Below, piece after piece: positions 1 through 10,451 of a stretch of 64,000 nt of DNA. The DNA comes from Cololabis saira (taxonomy: Eukaryota > Chordata > Actinopteri > Beloniformes > Belonidae), in contig NC_084590.1 of assembly GCF_033807715.1 (NCBI RefSeq), forward strand, positions 6,932,327 through 6,996,326, in the 5' to 3' direction. The translations under genes and the position numbers were made by a program. The notes under the pieces were generated by a model. The model searched no databases. It saw only the letters and a list, made by a program, of their open reading frames with translations, and was not told where the DNA came from. How positions within the stretch are numbered: position 1 is the first letter of the stretch; every line of letters starts with the position of its first letter.

Positions 1-728
1 TTGTATGTTAAATTCTGGAAAAGGTAGTTACAGGGTAGTTGTCAGGGTTCAGAATCCATCATAGCACAGAGACAGCACTGGTTTGAGTCACGAATGACCT
101 CCTTATGGCCTCAGATAAGGGACTAGTGTCCATACTGGTTCTACTGGACCTCAGATAAGGGATTAGTGTCCATACTGGTTCTACTGGACCTCAGATAAGG
201 GATTAGTGTCCATACTGGTTCTACTGGACCTCAGATAAGGGATTGGTGTCCATACTGGTTCTACTGGACCTCAGTGCTGCTTTTGACACTGTTGATCATG
301 GCATTTTACTGCACAGGTTAGAGCATGTTGTTGGGATTAAAGGGACAGCTCTACGTTGGTTTAAATCATCTCTATCTGACAGGTTCCAGTTTGTTCATGT
401 ACATGAAGTTTCTTCAGAACAGTCAAGGGTCTGTTATGGTGTTCCGCAGGGTTCAGTGCTAGGACCAATCTTGTTCAGTTTATACTTGCAGCCATTGGGA
501 AGTATAATCAAGAATCACGACATACACTTTCATTGCTATGCTGATGATACACAGCTTTATTTGTCTATGAAGCAAGATGAAACAGAACCGTTAGTTAAAC
601 TTCAGACATGTCTTATGGACATCAAGCACTGGATGTCTATACATTTTTTTGCAGGATGTCCAAGTAATTTGCTGAATATCCTCCAGCTGATCCAAAATGC
701 AGCAGCCCAAGTGCTGACAGGAATCAGC
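1..728 (+). mobile_element. L2-type LINE A, 5' part of a split copy (RT fragment)
   Basis: The reading from about 243 gives reverse-transcriptase motifs in order: LLDLSAAFDTVDH (palm), YGVPQGSVLGPILFSLYL, then CYADDTQLYLS with the catalytic DD. This pattern is typical of fish L2/CR1-group LINEs. After about 640 the frame jumps to the C-terminal motif AGCPSNLLNxLQLIQNAAA, so an internal stretch is missing. The copy stops at about 728, exactly where the tail of an opposite-strand LINE begins, and its sequence resumes at 7138. It is a dead copy, 5'-truncated or running off the window. Confidence 0.85.
109..268 (+). repeat. 40-bp tandem repeat inside LINE A
   Basis: A 40-bp unit beginning cctcagataagg is present about four times in a row (starts near 109, 149, 189 and 229). 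The last unit runs directly into the reverse-transcriptase coding region, and its last part (tccatactggttctactgga) is itself the coding sequence before the DLSAAFD motif. The array is therefore an amplified piece of the LINE. Confidence 0.85.
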
Positions 729-1688
729 AATTCAATTCAATTCAATTCAATTCAATTTTATTTATATAGCGTCTAATACAACAGATGTTGTCTCTAGACG
801 CTTTCCAGAGATCCAGAACATGAACATAAACATAAACCCCCGAGCAGTTATTATATAAACAATGGCAGGTAAAAACCCCCATAGTGGGAGAAAAGCCTTA
901 AGCCAAACAGTGGCAAGGAAAAACTCCCCTTTAGGAGGGAAGAAACCTTGATCAGGACCAGGCTCATAAGGGGGGACCCTCCTGCCGAAGGCCAGACTGG
1001 GGGAGTCAGGGACGTCAGCAGCACACAGCAGGCAGGTGGAAGCAGCAGCGGGATGACCAGGGGGGGTGCAGGCAGGCGGAAGCAGCAACAGCAGACATCC
1101 ACGTAGGCAGGTGGAAGCAGCAACGGGATGACCGGGGATGGGGGGGGGGGGGGCCGGGAACACAGGCCAGAACGCAGCTCCCGAGGCTCCAGCCTGCAAA
1201 CATGCACAAAAGAGAAAAAAGGGGGGCCGGCACAAGAAACTACAGGAAAGATGGACAAAAATGATAGCTATGAGATATTTATAATAAATAAAAATGGAAA
1301 TGGAGAAGAGAGGCAGGGAAAAGGAGAGGAGAAGAAGGGTGAGAGGCACCGCCCAGCGGATCATGTCGGTGCCCCCCTGCAGCATAAGCCTATAGCATCT
1401 ACCGCGAATCTATATTTGAGACTAACTATTATAGTTTTGTTCTATAGCTGCAACTATGACTACTGACTCTAACACACTAGAGTTTACACTACCTAAAGAT
1501 TTACCAACACCAGCTAGAGGTTTACTAAACACTAACTATAGGCTTTACTAAACAGAAAGGTTTTAAGTTTAGTTTTAAAGGTGGAGGTGGTGTCAGCCTC
1601 CTTAACCCAGATTGGAAGTTGGTTCCAAAGTCATGGTGCCTGATAGCAGAACGCCCGCCCTCCAAATCTACATTTAGATACTCTAGGA
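729..1688 (-). mobile_element. L2-type LINE B, 3' part (3' UTR and AATTG tail)
   Basis: Read on the minus strand this ends in gctatataaataaaattg followed by (AATTG)n at about 729-755, the 3' terminus of a fish L2-like LINE. The rest is its long untranslated region, with G-rich, GCAGG-containing repeats near 1020-1140. It continues across the hAT insertion into the RT segment at 6226-7137. Fragments of the same 3' region recur in this window near 9880, 15948, 37470, 42036, 43300, 50697 and 52235. Confidence 0.85.
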
Positions 1689-3007
1689 CAGTGGTTCTCA
1701 ACTGGTGGGTCGCGACCCAAAAGTGGGTCGCGGACCCGTTCTGGGTGGGTCGCGGACAGCTGGTCAAAAAAAAAATAAAATAAAAAAAAAAAATTGAATT
1801 TTTTTTTTTTTTTAATTAAAAATTTGACATGTCTTTTATTTTGAAAAATGATTTATTTTGAAAGGCACTCGTCTGACACGTGCAGCCGCCTAGGCGGTAG
1901 CCATGGTAACTGCCACTTGACGCTCACTGTCTGTGTTGCAATGGCGAAGCGTAAATATGACCCGGTGTATTTAAAATGCGGATTTTCGTACATTGAGGAT
2001 ATTAAGGGGCAGAAACCCCAGTGTGTTGTATGTAGTGAAGTGCTTGCAAATGAGAGCATGAAACCATCGAAACTGAAGCGCCATTTGGATACTAAACATC
2101 CTGCATGGAAAGACAAGCCAGTGGAGTTTTTTCAAAAGACAACTCCAGAAGCTGAGGACTTCACACAAGTGTCTGACAGCGTCTTGCTCCAAACAAGAGG
2201 AAGCTCTCCGTGCCTCTTACCACGTAGCTCACCGTATTGCCAAGGCAAAGAAACCCCACACAATAGCCGAAGAGCTTATTTTACCTGCAGCAATGGATAT
2301 GGTGAGAGAGGTGATGGGTCAATCAGCGGCCGACAAGCTGAAAACCATACCGCTGTCCAATGATACTATAGCTCGACGTATTCATGACATGTCTGGTAAT
2401 ATTAAAGAACAGACCACAGCCCACGTCCAAGCAAGCCCCTACTATGCCCTGCAGATGGACGAATCCACCGATGTATCTAGCCATGCTATTTTGTTGGTTT
2501 ATGTGAGACACATCTTGGATGGTGATTTGCAGGAACAGTTTCTCTGCAGCAGAGATCTCCCTACCACTACAAAGGCAGAGGACATTTTCAACAGTGTGGA
2601 CTTGTATTTGAGCTCAGTGGGCCTGAGCTGGGAATACTGCGTGGGAATCACAACTGATGGCGCGGCTGCCATGACCGGGAAACATTCCGGTGTGGTGAAG
2701 CAAATTCTGGACAGAGCACCGAATGCGACGTGGAACCACTGCTTTTTGCACCGTGAAGCGCTGGCGGCCAAGGATATGGTGCCGGAGCTCGACGAGGCTT
2801 TGAAAGATGTCATCAAAGTTGTGAACCACATAAAACGGAGTGCAAAAAACAGCCGCTGCTTCTCAAAGCTGTGTAAAGACTTGGGCTCCGAGCACATGCA
2901 AGTGTTGTATCACTCAGAAGTCCGCTGGCTATCGCGGGGTAAGGTGTTGTCACGTTTTTATGAACTTAAAACAGAAATCGCCACCTTCCTCTCAGAGAAT
3001 AGTAATC

Positions 3008-4218
3008 AGTACTTCACAACATGCATATAGAAAGGCTCACTCCACTGCAACGGCGTTGACCGTCATGTCTGATGATTGGCTGAGGGAAATTGAAATGAAA
3101 AACATGATTGGTGCTGTATTTCTAGACTTTTCAGCGGCTTTTGACATTATAGATCATAACATATTATTAGAAAAACTGGCTTGTTACGGCTTTGAGCAAT
3201 CTGCACTCAACTGGTTCTACAGTTATCTGTCCAACAGGACGCAATCTGTGTTTTTTAATGGCAGCTACTCAGAAAACAAAACCATAACATGTGGAGTTCC
3301 TCAAGGAAGCTGTCTTGGTCCTTTACTGTTCACAATCTTTACGAATGACTTACCATGGGCACTAGAAAAAGTGAATACAGTGATGTACGCGGATGACTCG
3401 ACTATATATGCTTCTGCAAAGACTAATAATGAATTAGAAATTATTATAAATAACGAATTAATTAGTATAGCGGAATGGGTCAGAGCAAACAAGCTAGCCC
3501 TAAATTTATCAAAGTCCAATTGTATGATTATCGGGGCAAATCATAATATTGATAAGAATCCTGTTTTGTATATCAAGGTCAATGATATCATCATAAAACA
3601 AGTGGATGAAACCAAACTTCTGGGAGTAATAGTAGACAACAAACTTTCATGGAAAAAACATATTTCTAATATCATTACAAAGATGGGGAGGGGTATATTT
3701 ATTGTAAGAAGACATGCATTCTATATGAATCATAGGATTTTAAAAACAGCTATTCAATCACTTATACTAGCAAACCTTGACTATTGCCCAGCAGTTTGGT
3801 CCAGTGCTAATGGTGAAATGTTGAATGCTTTACAAATTATACAAAACAGAGCTGCCCGCACTATTCTCAAGTGCGACAATAGGACAAACATCATCTCTAT
3901 GCACAAAAAACTCAACTGGTTATTGGTCAAAGACAGACTCATATACTCACTGTTGATTGTGATAAGAAACATATCTGTTTTAAAAAAGCCATATGATTTG
4001 TTTAATAACCTCTCTTTTAGTGCAGAAAATCACTGTCACAACACTAGACATGCAACTGAAAAACTGAAAATTTTACAATACCTAAGGTTAGATCTAATGC
4101 CATCAAACGTACAGTCCTGTATAGAGGAATGAAAGAATGGAATTCTTTACCCAATCATGTAAAACTTGCTAACAATAATCAATTCAGAATACTACTTAAA
4201 AAACATCTATCCAAGTAA
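3008..4218 (+). pseudogene. Reverse transcriptase of LINE C
   Basis: The frame 3008-4132 shows the RT blocks FLDFSAAFDIIDHNILL, CGVPQGSCLGPLLFTIF and MYADDSTIYASA (catalytic YADD), then the thumb region LNLSKSNCMI and LLGVIVDNKLSW. The C-terminal QIIQNRAARTIL and KLNWLLVKDRL are also present. A frameshift near 4090 moves the conserved ending (TVLYRGMKEWNSLP ... LLKKHLSK) into another frame that stops at 4218. No endonuclease domain remains, because the copy is 5'-truncated. This long, nearly open RT suggests a fairly young insertion. Confidence 0.88.
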
Positions 4219-4325
4219 TGGTTTCGGTATGGAATAGTTGTGTATGTAATATGATTGTTTTAGTACATGAGATACAATGGTATTATTGCATAGTAGTGTC
4301 ATTATATAATAGATAAATATGAGTA

Positions 4326-4378
4326 TGTGTGTATGTATGTATGTGTGTATACATATGTATGTATGTATGTATGTGTGG

Positions 4379-4470
<92 letters not shown>
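4326..4470. repeat. (GTAT)n/(TA)n microsatellite in the 3' UTR of LINE C
   Basis: GTAT units at 4326-4380 pass into an uninterrupted (TA)n of about 80 bases up to 4460. The array begins about 110 bases after the RT stop codon. The second LINE of this family has a (TA)n at the matching place (27166-27250). Confidence 0.9.
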
Positions 4471-4476
<6 letters not shown>

Positions 4477-6217
4477 GTCTGTGTGAATATAATATAGAAC
4501 TGACTTGGAATGTTAGATATGATAGAATATTATATGATGGGTATATGTATGTGTGTATGCATGTATAGGTATGTATGTATATATATGTATATGTGTATAT
4601 ATATATATATATGTATATACTAGGTATATATTAGGTATATGTGGGGAGGATACAGTTGACTTGGTTTCTGTTATTGTCTTGATTCTTAAAATATCTTGAT
4701 TTTGTATATACCGGTATATATATTTTCTTTTCTTCTTGCTCTTATTCTGTATTTTTATTTTTTAAGTTCTTTTTTCTATTTTGTTTTCTTTTGTATTGCA
4801 TTACTTTGTTAAGACCCCAGGAAGAATAGCTGCAGTTTCTGCTGCAGCTAATGGGGATCTCAATAAATAAACAATAAACAAATAACTCCCCATATGCTGA
4901 ACTGTTTGACAACGAAATCTGGCTGGCACGAGTTGCATATCTTGCTGATGTGTTTGAGCACCTGAACGCATTAAATGTGTCTATGCAAGGAAGAGGAAAC
5001 AATATTTTTGAACAGTCCGACAAAATCGCTGCGTTCCAGATAAAGATCAAACTGTGGGTAAATCATTTATCCAAAGACAGACTGGACATGTTTCCCAGTG
5101 CTTGCCATGAAGTACAGCAGCTGGACACTTCGGCCAAAAATGACTTGAAAAAAACCCTCAGTGCGCATCTTACTAAACTTCAAGCTCGGTTTGACAACTA
5201 CTTCCCTGAGAAATACAGAGATAATGATGCTTGGATACGCGACCCCTTCTGCAACGACATGGAAAGCATCACGTTGCCGAGCAACGAAGAGCATCAGCTG
5301 GTGGAGCTGTCATGTGACCAGACGATGAAAAAGAGATTTGGCGAGGTAACCCTTCCCCACTTCTGGTGCAACGATGTGATGAGTGAGTATCCATCCCTCG
5401 CGACTCTTGCAGTCAAAACGCTCCTACCATTCAGCACAACCTATCTGTGTGAAAGTGGCTTTTCCACCATGTTGCAGCTCAAATCAAAGCAGAGAAACAG
5501 ACTGGACACTGAGCATGATCTGAGGGTAGCTCTGTCTACTGTCCTCCCAGACTTTGAAACTCTCATCAAAAATAAACCACCAGCTGTCTCACTGACTTCC
5601 CCAAATGACAGGTTAGGTGAATAGATCTTGCTTTGTAGATCTTTAATTATTGTTTGATATTTATTTTATTATTTTCTTTTTTCTTTTTGTCCATGCAGTT
5701 GTAATGGTCCTCCTAAGTTCCTTATTATTTCTGAATAGGCGTACATATAAGTGAAATATATAATTTTGTGGCCATAATTACTTTGTGCACTTTTGATTAT
5801 TTTATTCACTTGTCATGGTATTCCTCATGTGGCCTGAATGGAGGGACCTTGTTTGTTTTGTGGGTCTTGTGCAATTTGATATTCACTTTTGTCTGCATGC
5901 AGTTGCATGGTCCTCCTCCTTCTGAATGTGCCTTGAATGCAGAGATAGATGTCAAATATCTCATTTTGCTGGTCTCCATTTTGATACTTCATGTTTGATA
6001 CTCATTTCATTCAATTCTGTATGCAGTTGTCATGGTTCTCTGGTGTTTTTAAACGCACTTTGCTCAATAAAAATGAGTATAAAATGTTAAAGACTTGAGT
6101 TTTCAAAGGCTTTTTAAAAAATACATTTGCGTAGTTTGAAGGACTATAAAAGTGGGTCGCGACTTACTGACCATGGGAAAATGTGGGTCCCAGAGTGAGA
6201 CCAGTTGGGAACCCCTG

Positions 6218-7137
6218 CTCTAGGAACTACGAGTAAACCTGCACCCTGGGAGCGGAGAGCTCTGCCAGGAACATAAGGCACTATCAAATCTTGTAAATAC
6301 TGCGGAGCTAAGCCGTTTTGGGCTTTATATGCAAGTAATAAAATTTTAAATTGAATTCTGAATTTTACAGGTAGCCAATGGAGCGACGCTAACACTGGAG
6401 AGACGTGGTCTCTCCTGCTGATTCCTGTCAGCACTCGTGCTGCTGCATTCTGGATCAGCTGGAGCCTATTCAGCAAATTACTTGGACATCCTGCTAACAA
6501 CACATTACAGTAATCTAGTCTAGAAGATACAAACGCATGAACTAGTTTTTCTGCATCACTCTGCGAGAGGATTTTCCTAATTTTTGCAATATTACGGAGA
6601 TGGAAAAACGCTATTTTACAAACCTGATTAACATATGGTTTAAACGACAAATCCTGATCGAAAACAACACCAAGGTTTCTCACAGTTGCACTGGAAGCCA
6701 TCGCACACCATCTAGTCCCTTCCTAAGATGCTCTGGACCAAGAATGATAACCTGTTTTATCTGAATTTAGAAGAAAGAAATTTCTGGACATCCAGTCCTT
6801 GATGTCCCTAAGACATGCCTGAAGTTTAACCAACGGATCTGTCTCATCCGGCTTCATAGACAAATAGAGCTGCGTATCATCAGCATAGCAATGAAAGTGT
6901 ATGCCGTGATTCTGGATTATACTTCCCAACGGCTGCATGTATAAACTGAACAAGATTGGCCCTAGCACTGAACCCTGCGGAACACCATAACAGACCCTTG
7001 ACTGTTCTGAAGAAACCTCATGTACATGAACAAACTGGAACCTGTTAGATAGATATGATTTAAACCAACGTAGAGCTGTCCCTTTAATCCCAACAACATG
7101 CTCTAACCTGTGCCGTAAAATGCCATGATCAACAGTG
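6218..7137 (-). mobile_element. L2-type LINE B, RT part
   Basis: On the minus strand 7137 to 6226 encodes, in order, TVDHGIL, GVPQGSVLGPILFSLYMQPL (with a frame break), CYADDTQLYLSMKPDETDPL, VRNLGVVFDQDLSFKPYV, YCNVLLAGCPSNLLNRLQL, and HVSPVLASLHWLPVKFRI. The copy is 5'-truncated just before the palm D (at 7137). It continues at lower coordinates beyond the hAT insertion. Bases 6218-6225 are the right-hand hAT target duplication. Confidence 0.88.
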
Positions 7138-7385
7138 GAGAGACCACGTCTCTCCAGTGTTAGCTTTGCTCCTTTGGCTCCCTGTAAAACTCAGAATCTG
7201 ATTCAAAATGTTATTACTTGCGTATAAAATGGGGAGTTTTTCTTGCCAATGTTTGGCTTAAGGTTTTTCTCCCACTAGGGGAGTTTTTACCTGCCATTTT
7301 TTATGTTATGTTTATGTAATAATTGCTTCTGTTGCAATAGACGCTATATAAATAAAATTGAATTGACTTGAATTGAATTAAGGAA
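7138..7385 (+). mobile_element. LINE A, 3' part with AATTG tail
   Basis: The sequence gagagaccacgtctctccag at 7138 continues exactly where LINE A broke off at about 725 (gacaggaatcagca), as shown by the intact order of the same text in LINE B (minus strand near 6400). A deletion near 7228 joins the end of the RT to the 3' UTR (ggggagtttttcttgcc). The copy ends in ataaataaaattgaattg at about 7380. Confidence 0.85.
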
Positions 7386-7611
7386 AACTGAGACCTAAAC
7401 AGGAAAAAATAATCTGGTTAAAAACTAAAACTAAATAAAGACAAAAATGAATGATTCAAAGCGAACTGAAACGAAATAGAATTGCAGGTGAATTAACTTT
7501 TTTGATGTTTCATCTTTTACGTGACCAATTGATTTTTTCTAATTTCTCAAAAGAAAGAATGAACGATGTTTGTTCTGTTTGGTTCTGGTTCTGATAGGGT
7601 TCTTTCATCTT
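7386..7611. other. AT-rich spacer, nothing recognised
   Basis: No open frame, repeat end or RNA gene was recognised here. Confidence 0.5.
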
Positions 7612-8090
7612 AAACCGAGGACACACCCACCCGACATCGCCCGCTCTCGGCCGACTGCTGTGTCACCTCGTGTCGCCTGTGTCGGGCTCAAAAAGAAGCA
7701 CTTGGACACACCGCAAAGACGACACCCAACGGCCAACTAGCACGTACGTTCTGCGCATGCGTGAGAAGTAATTCCCCTCCATACCAGCAGGCAGCGGTAG
7801 TCTGTATTCACTCAAAAACAAGGGAAAACCGGAAGCTGTTTGTTTGCTTTCGTCACTTCCGTTTCTCTTCTCGTGCACTGATTCGCTACCTGAACAGCCA
7901 ATCACATAGTGAGCTGTTTGACCGACGGCCGACACGTTTAGACATGTCGAATCGGCTGAAAAGCTGCCCACGGGCGGCTGACCTGTGGCGACGTGCGGGA
8001 CACACCGGGGAAACTAGGCCGACAGACGCGCACCGACGCTCATCGACGGCACGATGGCCGACAGTCGGCTTGGTGTGTCAGGGCCTTTAG
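7612..8090. mobile_element. GC-rich MITE with imperfect inverted ends
   Basis: The left end (ttaaaccgaggacacaccca) and the reverse complement of the right end (ctaaaggccctgacacacca) resemble each other, and both pass into CCGAC-rich sequence. The interior is unusually GC-rich for the region, with many CGAC/GTCG words. I see no clear target duplication, so the boundaries are approximate. Confidence 0.5.
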
Positions 8091-8098
8091 GCACTAGG

Positions 8099-8285
8099 GG
8101 TCAGTAGAGGATCTGCAGATCTGGATCCAGATCCCAGTGGTCGGTAGAAGAACTGCAGGTCCAGATTGTGGTCCCAGTTGGTGGTATAGGAACCGCACGT
8201 CCAGATCGTGACCCTGAGAATCAGTGGAGGAACCATAGGTCCAGATCCTGCCCCTAGTGGTCAATAGAGGAACTGCATGCCTCTC
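8099..8285. repeat. Degenerate ~40-bp tandem repeat
   Basis: About four and a half diverged units of roughly 40 bases share the pattern ggtcagtagaggaactgcag followed by tccagatc. No coding sense is evident. Confidence 0.65.
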
Positions 8286-8519
8286 CACTGGCTGGAAGAG
8301 TCCTTCTGGCCACCTCATTAAGAACTTGCTGAAGTATTTCTGCTCACTTCAATCAACCTGACTTTCCAAAATCTGAGGGCAGAGACTCTCAACTCCCTTC
8401 ACCAGGTCGAGATTGGCTGCTAGAGCTTCGGGGCTCCAACTGTAAAAGGAAGACCAGCGAATAACAGACATTATCCTGTACCTGTGTTATTTTTACATTT
8501 CTGTAAACTCATTCTCCTA

Positions 8520-8760
8520 CACTCAGAGAGACCTGGGATGGACCATCAGACGAAGAAGACTTGTGGACAGATGAATCAGGATTCCTCCCCAGACCAGACC
8601 AGCATCATCAACCAGTCCAGAATCCAGACTCTGTGATGGTCTGGGGTTGTCCAAATGTCCGTTTCCATGATGGCAGTAGTCATGCAGACAAGTACTCTGA
8701 GATGTTAGAAGGGCATCTGCTGGTTTCAAGGCCACAACTGATTTTCTCCTGAGGGGACAA
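8520..8760 (+). pseudogene. Tc1-like transposase fragment
   Basis: The frame from about 8548 reads LWTDESGF ... VQNPDSVMVWGC ... YSEMLEGHLL. This corresponds to the DDE core of fish Tc1-like transposases (the D of WTDE, then VMVWGC, then the ExLxxHLL stretch). Only this internal piece is visible, and no inverted terminal repeats were found. It is non-functional. Confidence 0.6.
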
Positions 8761-9620
8761 TAAAGGTTTCGATTAATCAAAATCTGTTCTAGGGACGTCC
8801 GTGAAGTTCTTCAATGAGAAAATGTTGAGACAGTCTACAGACATTGCCAAGATGGGGCTCCAGTAGACTGACCCCTGCAGTCCTGGCCTGACCTTGGTGG
8901 CTGCAGAGCTTGCATGGGTTGTGAGATGGAAGATGGACATCACAAGGTCCTAAATAACTGACGTCCTTTTTCTATTAATAATATACATGCATTTGTGGGA
9001 ACCAGGTGGGGACACCAATGAAAGCAGAAGACAGTGTCTCTACAGTAGATGCCATTTGACAGAAGACGTCAGAGGAGAGGAAGAACGTGGGTGCTGGTGC
9101 TGTTGCAGGTCTTGTGAACCGTGGTCTTCCTGGTCCATGATGGTGGTCTCGCAGCTCTGAACTGATCCAGTTCCCAGGGAGAGTTTTCATGACGTGAACA
9201 GGTATGGCAGCAACATCAGTTAAGTGATGAGGTCAGACACTGACACAAAGAAAGAAAAAGCAACTGTGATGCATCACAGGATCACAGGCCAGGGCTCCGA
9301 TAGACATGTAGCTCTCCTGACTTTCAAAGGTTCAAAATCGTCTTAAACTGTTATGGGTTATGTTTTTAGGCTGATTAAGCAATAAAAAGTGTGAAATAGC
9401 AGTTGTACAAGGAGCTTCCAGAGATTTTCTTTTGAAGGGGCTTTCTGCTTCCACTAGCATGGATGCTACCAGCAGACTGGTCCACCAAACTCCAAGCCCA
9501 GATTATTCCCGCCAATGTTGGTTCACTCCCACAGACATGAGTAAGTTCAATAAGAAACATCCTCCAATTGTCTCTGTCACCATGGCAAGGTGATGGCGGT
9601 AACACGTCTGACTGGTTCAC
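8761..9620. other. Intergenic, nothing recognised
   Basis: Unique-looking sequence with only short open frames and no family motif. The (AG-rich) stretch near 9240 is not a clear repeat. Confidence 0.45.
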
Positions 9621-10451
9621 ATGGCGCTTTTCCACTAGTACCTACTCAGCCCGACTCGACCCGCCTTGCCTCGGTTTTGCGCTAGGGGTGGAGGCGGGTG
9701 GAGGCGTGCTGAGTAGATACTTTTTTTACAACTCGGAGGTGCAGATGTGGAGGGAAATAAAAAGGGATGTAGACGGGCGATAAGGAACGACCATATATTG
9801 CAGGTGCTCGTGGGTGGCTTGTAGCTTGCATTACGGAGCACAAGTCTTTCCCCGACCCTGCACCCCAACCTGGGACTTGCTGATTGGGCCGGAGCTTCGG
9901 GAGCTGCGTGCCGGCCTGCGGTCCCCACCCCTGGTCATCCCGTTGCTGCTTCCACCTGCCTGCTGTGCTGTTGCCGTCCCTGACCCACCAGTCTGGCCCT
10001 CGGCAGGAGGGTTCCCCCTTATGAGCCTGGTCCTGCTCAAGGTTTCTTCCCTCCTAAAGGGGAGTTTTTCCTTGCCACTGTTTGGCTTAAGGTTTTTCTC
10101 CCACTAGGGGAGTTTTTACCTGCCATTGTTTATGTAATAACTGCTCGGGGGTCATGTTCTGGGTATGGGTCTCTGTAAAGCGTCTAGAGACAACTCTGTT
10201 GTATTAGACGCTATATAAATAAAATTGAATTGAAATTGAATTGAATATATCATCTCTTCCATGTTCTACATCTTTATTGTTGTTGTCTTCTCCGTTTAGA
10301 TAAAACAATCAAATACGTCACAGCAGCTTCGCTCCAATCCTGCCTACTTCTCCTCTGGGTATCTAAATTAAATTAGGGCAAGGCGAATCGAGTCAAGACG
10401 AGGCGTGGCGAGTCAAGTCGGGCTGAGTAGGTACTAGTGTAGAAGTGCCAT
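9621..10451. mobile_element. MITE with ATGGCGCTTTTCC ends, interrupted by a LINE 3' end
   Basis: The left end ATGGCGCTTTTCCACTAGTA and the reverse-complemented right end ATGGCACTTCTACACTAGTA continue together through CCTACTCAGCCCGACT, giving an inverted repeat of about 36 bases with few mismatches. No target duplication is obvious. The interior carries an L2-type LINE 3' end at 9880-10250. Confidence 0.75.
9880..10250 (+). mobile_element. L2-type LINE 3' end (same family as LINE B)
   Basis: From ggtttcttccctcctaaagg (about 10039) to the tail ataaataaaattgaattg (10220) this matches the LINE B 3' UTR in plus orientation. The upstream G/C-rich part also corresponds. It is nested in the 9621-10451 MITE. 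Confidence 0.8.

Larger units (their letters stand above)
3006..4885 (+). mobile_element. CR1/Rex-like LINE C inserted in the hAT transposase
   Basis: A 5'-truncated non-LTR retrotransposon about 1.88 kb long sits between the two halves of the transposase. It starts within the reverse-transcriptase region (QHAYRKAHSTATAL) and ends in a 3' UTR with the phrase gctgcagctaatggggatc followed by an A-rich aataaacaaataa tail. The flanking hAT sequence shares only taa at both junctions (3003-3005 and 4883-4885), so any target duplication is very short. A diverged relative lies at 26735-27570. Confidence 0.88.
1941..5624 (+). pseudogene. hAT transposase (ZBED5/SCAND3-like), frameshifted and split
   Basis: The ATG at 1941 opens a BED-type zinc finger (CVVC ... 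HLDTKH, residues about 27-52). A one-base frameshift lies near 2185. The frame 2190-3005 then gives the RNase-H-like core with LQMDESTDVS and GITTDGAAAMTG, and the motif HSEVRWLSRGKVL. A LINE interrupts at 3006-4885. Removing it rejoins the reading frame exactly (AA + C at the junction). The segment 4886-5624 holds the C-terminal dimerisation region (LATLAVKTLLPF ... CESGFS ... RNRL) and a stop at 5622. The protein would have cut and pasted the element itself. Frameshift plus insertion make it non-functional. Confidence 0.92.
1689..6217 (+). mobile_element. hAT DNA transposon, complete ends with 8-bp TSD
   Basis: The left end begins CAGTGGTTCTCAACTGG and the right end, reverse-complemented, begins CAGGGGTTCCCAACTGG. 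These inverted termini are bounded by a perfect 8-bp duplication ctctagga (1681-1688 and 6218-6225). Eight-base duplications and CAG-starting termini are characteristic of hAT elements. The element has inserted into LINE B, whose sequence continues on both sides. It carries a transposase gene on the plus strand that is disrupted by a LINE. Confidence 0.95.

Noticed and set aside
762..1466. Frames of 70-207 codons on both strands
   Set aside because: They lie in the 3' UTR of LINE B, and the same text recurs as non-coding fragments elsewhere.
6144..7385. A 5'-inverted (twin-primed) LINE insertion
   Set aside because: The minus-strand part has its own 3' UTR and AATTG tail at 729, and the plus-strand part continues LINE A from 728, so nesting explains it better.
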